Assembly: GCF_022429565.1 (NCBI RefSeq)
Contig: NZ_CP092487.1
Coordinates: 3,964,616 to 4,028,615 of the forward strand
Direction: 5' to 3'
Length of the DNA: 64,000 nt
DNA from: Lutibacter sp. A64
Lineage (GTDB): Bacteria; Bacteroidota; Bacteroidia; Flavobacteriales; Flavobacteriaceae
In this document: piece after piece, positions 35,287 through 41,932 of the stretch
Layout: each line of letters opens with the position of its first letter
How positions within the stretch are numbered: the first letter of the stretch is position 1
Program-made: the position numbers and the translations under genes
The notes under the pieces: model-generated
What the model saw: the letters and a program-made list of their open reading frames with translations, nothing else
Databases searched by the model: none
What the model was told of the DNA's origin: nothing

Positions 35287-36279
35287 ATGATAAAAGTTGG
35301 TATAAATGGTTTTGGAAGAATTGGAAGATTAGCATTTAGAGCTATTTTAAATAGAAAAAACATTGAGGTTGTTGCAATAAACGACTTAATGACTATTAAT
35401 CAATTAGCCTATTTATTAAAATTTGATTCTGTTCACGGACGCTTTAAAGGAACCATAGAAATTAAAAACAATTTTTTAATTGTTAATAATAATTCTATAC
35501 GAATTACTTCAGAAAAACTACCTGAAGATATTGAGTGGGATGCCCTTGATGTTGATTATGTAATAGAATCTACAGGATATTTTACAGATAAAAATCTAGC
35601 GAAAAATCATATTAAAGGAGGTGCAAAAAAAGTTATAATTTCTGCACCTTCAAAAAATGCTCCAAATTTTGTTATGGGTGTTAACCATACAAAATTGTTG
35701 AAAAATGATTTAGTAATTTCTAATGCTTCGTGTACAACAAACTGCATTGCTCCCATAGTGAAAGTTTTAAATGATGAATTTGAAATAATTGAAGGTTTAG
35801 TAACTACTGTGCATTGTACAACTTCAAGTCAAAATACAGTTGATGGTTTTTCAGACAAATGGAGAAGGGGTAGAGCCGCATTAAACAATATGATTCCTAC
35901 TTCAACAAGTGCTTCAGAAACATTGATTAAAATTATTCCAGAAATGGAAGGTAAAATTTTAGCAATGGCTGTGCGAGTTCCTGTTGTAGATGTTTCATTA
36001 ATAGATTTTACGGTGCGTTTAAAAACGGCAACATCTTATGCTAAAATAAAGGAAGTAATGAAAAAGGCTTCAGAAAACGAATTAAAAGGTATTTTAGGCT
36101 ATACAGAAGATGAAGTTGTTTCTCAAGATTTTGTTTCTGAATCTAGAATTTCTATTTTTGATGCACGAGCAGGAATGGAATTAAATGAAAATTTCTTTAA
36201 AATTATTGCTTGGTATGATAATGAATCTGGATATGCAACAAAATTGGTAGATTTAATTGAATATTCAGCTTCACTTTAA
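35287..36279 (+). CDS. gap: glyceraldehyde-3-phosphate dehydrogenase (type I)
   Basis: Oxidises glyceraldehyde-3-phosphate to 1,3-bisphosphoglycerate. The 330 residues include the N-terminal NAD motif KVGINGFGRIGRLAFRAI with an acidic residue after the second strand (AINDLM), the active-site ISNASCTTNCIAPIVKVL (catalytic Cys near 150), THxxSxQxxxD-like VHCTTSSQNTVDG, the RGRAALNNMIPTSTSA phosphate site and the C-terminal WYDNESGYATKLVDLI. It is a NAD-type glycolytic enzyme by motif. It lies 34 bases after pfkA and is followed by mgsA at 36323. Confidence 0.96.
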   Translation: MIKVGINGFGRIGRLAFRAILNRKNIEVVAINDLMTINQLAYLLKFDSVHGRFKGTIEIKNNFLIVNNNSIRITSEKLPEDIEWDALDVDYVIESTGYFTDKNLAKNHIKGGAKKVIISAPSKNAPNFVMGVNHTKLLKNDLVISNASCTTNCIAPIVKVLNDEFEIIEGLVTTVHCTTSSQNTVDGFSDKWRRGRAALNNMIPTSTSASETLIKIIPEMEGKILAMAVRVPVVDVSLIDFTVRLKTATSYAKIKEVMKKASENELKGILGYTEDEVVSQDFVSESRISIFDARAGMELNENFFKIIAWYDNESGYATKLVDLIEYSASL

Positions 36280-36322
36280 AGTTAATAAACATACAAACGT
36301 TGTATTAAAACTTATAAAAAAT

Positions 36323-36685
36323 ATGGAAATTGCAATTATAGCACACGACGGAAAAAAAACAGAAATGGTTCAGTTTTTAATGGATTTTAAAGCACTGTTA
36401 ATTCAAAAAAAAATAACATTAATTTCTACAGGAACTACAGGTAAAAATGCCGAAAAAGCAGGTTTTAAAGTAGAGAAATTCTTATCGGGTCCTTATGGTG
36501 GTGATGCTCAAATTGCAGCACGTGTTGCAGAAGGAAAAACAAATATGGTTTTCTTTTTTAGAGATCCGCTTGGAATGCATCCTCACGAACCAGATATTGC
36601 AATGTTAATGCGTTTATGCGATGTGCACGATGTTCCATTAGCAACAAACCCTGCAACTGCAGAACTTTTGATAAAATCTATATAG
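36323..36685 (+). CDS. mgsA: methylglyoxal synthase
   Basis: Converts dihydroxyacetone phosphate to methylglyoxal and phosphate, a glycolytic bypass used when phosphate is scarce or sugar phosphates accumulate. The 120 residues show AIIAHDGKKTEMVQF, STGTTGKNAE, SGPYGGDAQIAARVAEG (catalytic Asp/phosphate loop) and the very conserved FFRDPLGMHPHEPDI segment, ending ATNPATAELLI. The ATG at 36323 was chosen since the family starts 2-5 residues before AIIAHD; an in-frame ATG at 36257 overlaps the gap stop region. It sits right behind pfkA and gap, so flux control and its overflow valve are encoded together. Confidence 0.94.
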   Translation: MEIAIIAHDGKKTEMVQFLMDFKALLIQKKITLISTGTTGKNAEKAGFKVEKFLSGPYGGDAQIAARVAEGKTNMVFFFRDPLGMHPHEPDIAMLMRLCDVHDVPLATNPATAELLIKSI

Positions 36686-36878
36686 ATCTTAAAAAGAGAA
36701 ATTTAAGAAAATATAAAGAGATTGTTACAGTAGTCTGGAAATACGCCATGCTAAGCTTGTTTAGCTACGCTGAATCTTTGATTTCAGTTTTACATTATTC
36801 GGATAATCAATTGCTACGTGGATCTGATGCGGTTTCAGGTTGATGATTATAATACTTTTTTAAATAACATGAATTTTA
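36686..36878. other. gene-free stretch with a degenerate hairpin element
   Basis: No convincing gene. Around 36747-36772 the sequence CCATGCTAAGCTTGTTTAGC can fold (GCTAA/TTAGC) and looks like a diverged form of the CATGCTGA..TTCAGCAT dispersed repeats I know from Bacteroidetes genomes. Base composition is more balanced here than around it, consistent with a repeat remnant. An open frame of 75 codons at 36616-36843 overlaps mgsA out of frame and is not a gene. Confidence 0.35.
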
Positions 36879-36917
36879 AAACCTAAAAGGGTATTAATTT
36901 AATACTCTTTTAGGTTT
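36879..36917 (+). terminator. strong hairpin/terminator in the mgsA-peptide gap
   Basis: Eighteen-base arms, AAACCTAAAAGGGTATTA and TAATACTCTTTTAGGTTT, with one G-T wobble and a 3-base loop, then CATTTTTCT. It lies 193 bases after the mgsA stop and probably ends the pfkA-gap-mgsA transcript. Confidence 0.75.
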
Positions 36918-37194
36918 CATTTTTCTAATAATCTACAGAAGTTGTTTCTCAACTAATTTTTACCATTATAAAAATAAAATAAAAAGTAAGGTTTTCCCTT
37001 ACTTTAGTAAAATTAAACCATAAACTTGTGTATTTCAGTAAAATAAACTTGTTTTATTTTGACAAGTAATTTTTTTTTTTTTTAAATTTAACTTGAAAAA
37101 GAGTTAAAAGTTGTACTATGAAACATGCAAAACCAATAAAATTCTCATTTAAATTTTTCATTTCATTCAATACAGAAATTCCATTTTTATTGTC

Positions 37195-37214
37195 ATTCCT
37201 GCGAAAGCAGGAAT
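37195..37214. repeat. dispersed hairpin repeat, copy 3
   Basis: ATTCCTGC, GAAA tetraloop, GCAGGAAT: same arms as at 5899 and 24919, here with a stable GNRA-type loop. It lies in the middle of a long gene-free region. Confidence 0.75.
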
Positions 37215-37241
37215 CTCATCCTTATTATCTAAACAGAAAAA

Positions 37242-37338
37242 TCCTCTGTTTGTAAAATTTTAAAAACACAATACGCTAATAAAATGTTTAACCTAAAACC
37301 AACTAACTATGACATAGCTAATTAATACAAACAGAGGA
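37242..37338. repeat. spaced inverted repeat upstream of the secreted-peptide gene
   Basis: Perfect 13-base arms TCCTCTGTTTGTA (37242-37254) and TACAAACAGAGGA (37326-37338), 71 bases apart. A competing short hairpin, AAACAG/CTGTTT, uses the left arm at 37231-37251. Two mutually exclusive structures in a leader suggest an RNA switch or the termini of a small element; neither is proven. Confidence 0.45.
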
Positions 37339-37383
37339 AGTAAAACGAAAGTAATACTCCTCGCAGACATAACAAAATATTAA

Positions 37384-37399
37384 AGCGCAATTATGCGCT
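37384..37399 (+). promoter_or_regulatory. leader hairpin just before the peptide gene
   Basis: AGCGCA, ATTA loop, TGCGCT, 24 bases upstream of the ATG at 37424. It is GC-rich for this genome and stands out; it may modulate translation or mRNA stability. Confidence 0.4.
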
Positions 37400-37423
37400 A
37401 TTAACTAATTAAAATTTATTAAA

Positions 37424-37681
37424 ATGAACTTTTCAAAGAAAAATCACGAATACAAAATTATAAATATGAAAAGAGTGAGTAAAAAAATAATTTTAAGTAT
37501 AGTATTTGTATTTGCAATTAGTCCACTAACTCAAGTTAGTGCTGCTGAAAATAAGCAAGCTAATTGTGGTGCAGATGCATTTGAACTACAGACATTTCTA
37601 GAAGCAGAAGGTTATGATATGGAATTTGCAAATGAGATGGCAAATGATTGGTATGAAGCTTGTCTTTATGTAACAGGATAA
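37424..37681 (+). CDS. small secreted peptide of unknown function
   Basis: An 85-residue frame (or 71 residues from an internal ATG at 37466). A good signal peptide begins at the internal Met: KRVSKKIILSIVFVFAISP, then cleavage after VSA. The mature part is only about 45 residues, acidic (many Glu/Asp), with two cysteines (34 and 66 counted from the internal Met) that could form one disulfide, and ends in YVTG. I do not recognise the family. The first ATG has the better Bacteroidetes start context (TTAAAATTTATTAAAATG); the second gives a more normal signal peptide. It has a 0.5 kb structured upstream region and precedes a GLPGLI gene by 67 bases. Confidence 0.65.
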   Translation: MNFSKKNHEYKIINMKRVSKKIILSIVFVFAISPLTQVSAAENKQANCGADAFELQTFLEAEGYDMEFANEMANDWYEACLYVTG

Positions 37682-37748
37682 TATAGTATAAAGAGGTGAG
37701 GAACTACTATTTCTCATCTCTTTAGTAAAAGAATTAAAAATAAAAAGT

Positions 37749-38507
37749 ATGAAAAATAAATTAAATTTAACGCTAATATTTTTTCTTTTATTTAGTTCTA
37801 TTTCACTAACAGCACAAGTTTCAAGTGGAGAAGTTAGTTATAAGCAAAAGTTTATTGAAAATTTATTTGATTCAATTGCAATAAAAAAAATAGATACAAA
37901 ATTCAGGAGTCAATTAGACTTTGTTAATAAAAGTCTAAGAACGCATTCTGATAATTTTGAATTTATATTGAAATTTAATAGAGCAGAATCAATTTATAAA
38001 TTAGTTAAAAAAATGAATAATGATAAAGATAGAGGTTATAAAATTGCTGCAAAATATTCTAGAATAGATGATGTATATTATAAAAATATCCAAAGCGGTG
38101 AAAAACTTGTTCAAAAAGAGTCTTTTGGAGAATTATTTATAATTAAATATGATTTAAATAATATTAAATGGAAACTCATTAATAAAACTAAAACAATTAA
38201 AAATTATAAATGCTTTATGGCAACTACAACGAAAATCGTGAAAAACAGTAAAGGGGTCTTTGAAAAACCTGTTATAGCATGGTATTCACCCGATATTCCT
38301 TTAAATTATGGACCAAAAGGATATGGAGGTTTGCCTGGTTTAATTTTAGAGCTGCATGAGGATAAGTTGATGTATTATGTAACTAAAATTAAGTTAAACC
38401 CTATAGGTACAATTGAAATAATTAAGCCAGAAAAAGGGAAAACCCTTACAGAAAACGAATTTGAACTAAAAATAAAAGAGATGTCTAGTGGTTTTTGGAG
38501 AGATTAA
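37749..38507 (+). CDS. GLPGLI family protein
   Basis: A 252-residue exported protein of a Bacteroidetes-specific family with no known activity. A signal peptide (1-23, ending TAQ) is followed by a beta-rich body beginning VSSGEVSYKQKF and carrying the name-giving motif GYGGLPGLILELHED (GLPGLI at 194-199) after YSPDIPLNYGPK. The C-terminus has the family's basic stretch IIKPEKGKTLTENEFE. GLPGLI genes commonly sit next to a large outer-membrane beta-barrel/TonB-like gene, as here (38802-41465). Length is typical. Role unknown; a periplasmic or surface partner of the barrel is an inference. Confidence 0.9.
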   Translation: MKNKLNLTLIFFLLFSSISLTAQVSSGEVSYKQKFIENLFDSIAIKKIDTKFRSQLDFVNKSLRTHSDNFEFILKFNRAESIYKLVKKMNNDKDRGYKIAAKYSRIDDVYYKNIQSGEKLVQKESFGELFIIKYDLNNIKWKLINKTKTIKNYKCFMATTTKIVKNSKGVFEKPVIAWYSPDIPLNYGPKGYGGLPGLILELHEDKLMYYVTKIKLNPIGTIEIIKPEKGKTLTENEFELKIKEMSSGFWRD

Positions 38508-38584
38508 AAGTAATACTATAACCTTGAATAAATTGGTAAATTTATTAAGTAGACTTAAAAAAGATTTTAATTAAATAAAAAACT

Positions 38585-38800
38585 ATGAAAAAAACATCGA
38601 TTTTTATTTTTCTATTATTTTCTGTTTTAATTCACTCTCAGCAAAAATATAGTGGGGAAGTATTCTATAATATTAGTTTAAAAACAAAAAAATCCAAAAA
38701 ATCTGATGTTATAAAAGAGCCGACTAGAGGTGAAAAGATAAGTGAAAAAGAGTACAAAAAACTACTTGAAAATTATTTTCCAGACTTTAATAAAAACTAG
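38585..38800 (+). pseudogene. internally deleted GLPGLI-family relic
   Basis: A 71-codon frame with a GLPGLI-type beginning (signal peptide MKKTSIFIFLLFSVLIHSQ then QKYSGEVFYNISLK) joined directly to a GLPGLI-type ending (DVIKEPTRGEKISEKEYKKL). It lacks the ~180-residue middle including the GLPGLI motif. Compared with the intact neighbour, both ends align in order (SGEVSYKQK with SGEVFYNIS; IKPEKGKTLTENEFE with IKEPTRGEKISEKEY). The simplest reading is a tandem duplicate with an in-frame internal deletion. It may still be translated and exported as a mini-protein. Its stop codon is one base before the next gene. Confidence 0.65.
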
Positions 38801-38801
38801 A

Positions 38802-41465
38802 ATGCCTCAAAAAAAGGTTTTATCATTTACATTATTTTTTATAATTGGTATTTGTATTACAAACGCCCAAACCATTACTCTTAAAGGTAGCGTAAAAGAC
38901 AGCTTGCAAAACCCATTAAGTTATGCTAACGTACTAGCAAAACCAGCAGATGTTTCTAAAAATTTACAGTTTAGTATTACGGACAATGATGGTTTGTATA
39001 AATTAGAACTCTCAAAAAATGAAGTTTATACTATTTCTGTAAGTTATATGGGTTTTAAAACGGCTAGTTTTAAGTTTACAGCAACAGAAAATATGCAACA
39101 ACATATTGTTTTAAAAGATGCACCAAACCAATTGCAAGAAGTTGTAATTGAAATGCCTGTAACCGTTAAAGAAGATACTATAACCTACAATACAAATAAA
39201 TTTGTAACAGGCGAAGAACGTAAACTAAAAAATGTACTTAAAAAATTGCCAGGTGTTGAAGTTGATAAAAATGGAGGTGTAACAGTACAAGGTAAAAAAG
39301 TAACTACCTTATTGGTAGAAGGTAAAAAGTTTTTTGGTGGTGGTTCTAAATTAGCGGTAGAAAACATCCCTGCAAATGCTGTTGATAAAATACAAGTAAT
39401 AGATAATTATAACGAAATTGCTTTTTTAAAAAATGTATCAGATACAGACGAAATGGCAATGAATATACTATTGAAAGAAGACAAAAAACAATTTGCCTTT
39501 GGAGATATTGAAGCTGGAAAAGGTACTAAAGATTTTTATAGAGCGCACAGTAACTTATTTTATTACAGCCCAAAAACCAATGTTAATTTTATAGGAAATT
39601 TAAACAATACTGGCGAAAAAATTTTTACGTTTAGAGATTATATGAGTTTTCAAGGTGGTATAAGCGCCGTTTTAAAAGGAGATGGTTCCATTTACAATGT
39701 TTCAGCAAGTGATTTTGCTAACTTTATGGAAACACAAGATTTGGTAACTAGCACTAATAAATTTGGTGCTTTAAATATTACCAAAGTTGTAAATAGTAAA
39801 TTAGATATTTCTGGCTATGCAATTTTTTCACATTCAAAAAATGAAACGTTAACAGAAAATGTAAATCAATATACTGCATTTACTGAAGAAAAAGAAAACA
39901 CTTCAAACAGTAGAAATATTTTAGGGATTGGGAAATTTAATATAGAATATGCACCTACTACAAACCAACAATGGTATTTTAAAACGCAATTTAAAAAAAC
40001 CGATAATTTAAAAAGTAATAATATTCTTTCACGTATTGAAAATGAAGACAGATCTATATTTTCAGAAAATAATGCGGAAGCAATTTACTTAAATCAGAAT
40101 ATAGAATGGCATCAAAAAATGTCTAATAAACATACGTTTTCTTTTGCTGCGGATATTACTTTCGATAAAAACAACCCAACCACACTTTGGGAAACAAATA
40201 ACACTATTTTACAAGGATTAATTCCTGTTGAGCAATCAGATAATTATAATATCAATCAGCAAAAAGAAATACAAAATACTACAATACATAGTGTTTTTAA
40301 GCATTATTGGGTGTTAAATAATTTTAATCATATTTATACAACTGTAGGAAACAAATACAGCAACGAAACTTTTTTTACAGAAGATGGTCAGCAATTAGCA
40401 AACGGAACTACAAATAATTTTGCTTCCGCAGGTTTTGGAAACGATTTAGACTATGAGTTAAACGATTTATTTTTAGGCGTTCATTATAAATTTAAAACAG
40501 GTATTTTTGAATTAAAGCAAGGTGCTTTTTTACATAATTACAATTGGAATTTAAATCAGCAAGAGTCTAAAAAAAGTAATAAAATAGTTGTGTTGCCAGA
40601 TTTTTCAGCAGAAATTAAATTTAGTAATTCAAAAAAGATAAAATTAAATTATCAGTTAAAAAGTGCTTTTTCAGATGCTTCAAAATTGGCAAATCGGTTT
40701 TATTTACAGTCGTATAATTCGGTGTACAAAGGAAACGAACATTTAGAGAATGAGTTGTATCATACTGCAAGAATGTATTACAGCCGTTTTAGTTTGTACC
40801 GAGGTTTAATGTTGTTTGGAGGAATAAATTATACTAAAAAAGTTAAAGGACTTCAAAATGCAGTACAATTTAACGAAACCGATCAATATATTTCTCCAAT
40901 AATAGTAGATAATGCATCAGAAAATTGGTCTTTTAATTTAAATATTGATAAAAAAATTAAGAAATTTAAATATGGATTGAATACAAGAGTGTTAACTTCT
41001 AGTTATCTTCAAAATATAAATGAGGCATTTGTAACCAATAAAAGTAATAATTATAGTTATACGCTTTCAGTAAAAACTTTGTTCGATAAATTTCCAACAA
41101 TTGAAGTAGGTTTTGAGCAAAGTATTGGTAATTATACTTCTAGTAATTCAACTTCAAAATTTGTTACAAATCAACCATACCTAAACATAGATTACGACTT
41201 TTTAGAAGGATTTATTTTTTCGTTTGAATACGAAAATTATAATTACGAAAACAAAACATTCAACCAGAAAAACACTTATCAAATAGCAAATACAACACTT
41301 TCTTATAAAAATGAAGACAGTGCTTGGAGTTTTAAAATAGATGCTCAAAATTTATTTAATGTAAAATATAAGCAACAAAATAGCTTTTCGTCCTACATAA
41401 TTTCAGATTCTAAAACCTATATTTTACCAAGAATTGTAATGTTTTCTATTGGGTATAATTTGTAA
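38802..41465 (+). CDS. TonB-receptor-like outer-membrane beta-barrel protein
   Basis: An 887-residue protein with signal peptide (MPQKKVLSFTLFFIIGICITNA, cut before Q). A carboxypeptidase-D-like domain (about 23-110: ITLKGSVKDSLQNPLSYANVLA) precedes a plug-like domain (about 125-230: LKKLPGVEVDKNGGVTVQGKKVTTLLVEGKKFFGGG, VDKIQVIDNYNE) and a long barrel ending with a C-terminal aromatic/hydrophobic pattern (MFSIGYNL). The ATG at 38802, one base after the relic's stop, was chosen because it gives a normal signal peptide. Barrels of this type paired with GLPGLI proteins are frequent in Flavobacteriaceae. The substrate is unknown; a role as TonB-dependent transporter is likely but not certain. 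Confidence 0.85.
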   Translation: MPQKKVLSFTLFFIIGICITNAQTITLKGSVKDSLQNPLSYANVLAKPADVSKNLQFSITDNDGLYKLELSKNEVYTISVSYMGFKTASFKFTATENMQQHIVLKDAPNQLQEVVIEMPVTVKEDTITYNTNKFVTGEERKLKNVLKKLPGVEVDKNGGVTVQGKKVTTLLVEGKKFFGGGSKLAVENIPANAVDKIQVIDNYNEIAFLKNVSDTDEMAMNILLKEDKKQFAFGDIEAGKGTKDFYRAHSNLFYYSPKTNVNFIGNLNNTGEKIFTFRDYMSFQGGISAVLKGDGSIYNVSASDFANFMETQDLVTSTNKFGALNITKVVNSKLDISGYAIFSHSKNETLTENVNQYTAFTEEKENTSNSRNILGIGKFNIEYAPTTNQQWYFKTQFKKTDNLKSNNILSRIENEDRSIFSENNAEAIYLNQNIEWHQKMSNKHTFSFAADITFDKNNPTTLWETNNTILQGLIPVEQSDNYNINQQKEIQNTTIHSVFKHYWVLNNFNHIYTTVGNKYSNETFFTEDGQQLANGTTNNFASAGFGNDLDYELNDLFLGVHYKFKTGIFELKQGAFLHNYNWNLNQQESKKSNKIVVLPDFSAEIKFSNSKKIKLNYQLKSAFSDASKLANRFYLQSYNSVYKGNEHLENELYHTARMYYSRFSLYRGLMLFGGINYTKKVKGLQNAVQFNETDQYISPIIVDNASENWSFNLNIDKKIKKFKYGLNTRVLTSSYLQNINEAFVTNKSNNYSYTLSVKTLFDKFPTIEVGFEQSIGNYTSSNSTSKFVTNQPYLNIDYDFLEGFIFSFEYENYNYENKTFNQKNTYQIANTTLSYKNEDSAWSFKIDAQNLFNVKYKQQNSFSSYIISDSKTYILPRIVMFSIGYNL

Positions 41466-41496
41466 TGAAATCTTTTAAAAATAGTTGTTTCTGTAA

Positions 41497-41877
41497 TTAC
41501 TTTATAGCAATCACAGAAATTTCTACGTTTACATATTTAGGTAAATTAGCAACTTCCACAGTTTCGCGTGCTGGTGCTGTTTCTGCGTTAAAATAACTTC
41601 CGTAAACTTCATTTATTTCAGTGAAATTTTTCATATCAGAAATAAATATTGAAGTTTTTATTACATTTTCAAAGGTCATTTCAGCTGCTTTTAAAATTGC
41701 TTTCACATTTTCCATAACTTGCGTAGTTTCTTTTTGTATAGAGTCTAAAACTAATTCGCCAGTTTGTGGATTTAAAGCTATTTGACCTGAAGTGTATAAG
41801 GTGTTTCCTGTTAAAATTGCTTGGTTATATGGGCCTATTGGAGCAGGAGCATTAGGTGTGTTAATTATTTTTTTCAT
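41497..41877 (-). CDS. ridA: RidA family enamine/imine deaminase
   Basis: Hydrolyses reactive 2-aminoacrylate-type enamines released by PLP enzymes. The 126 residues are of standard size and carry NTPNAPAPIGPYNQAILTGNTLYTSGQIALNPQTGEL at the N-terminus, ETTQVMENVKAILKAAE in the middle and PARETVEVANLPKYVNVEISVIA at the end, including the conserved Arg of the active site. It lies after the LptD-like gene on the same strand with a 55-base gap and is convergent with the beta-barrel gene. Confidence 0.93.
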   Translation of the reverse strand: MKKIINTPNAPAPIGPYNQAILTGNTLYTSGQIALNPQTGELVLDSIQKETTQVMENVKAILKAAEMTFENVIKTSIFISDMKNFTEINEVYGSYFNAETAPARETVEVANLPKYVNVEISVIAIK

Positions 41878-41932
41878 GTCTATTTAATTTTTAAAACGAT
41901 TACAGATTTATTATTTGTAAGTTATTTTTCAA

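Noticed and set aside
36257..36322. Earlier ATG for methylglyoxal synthase
   Set aside because: It overlaps the end of gap out of frame and adds 22 residues not seen in the family.
36616..36843. 75-codon plus-strand frame after mgsA
   Set aside because: Mostly overlaps mgsA in another frame; no signal, domain or start context.
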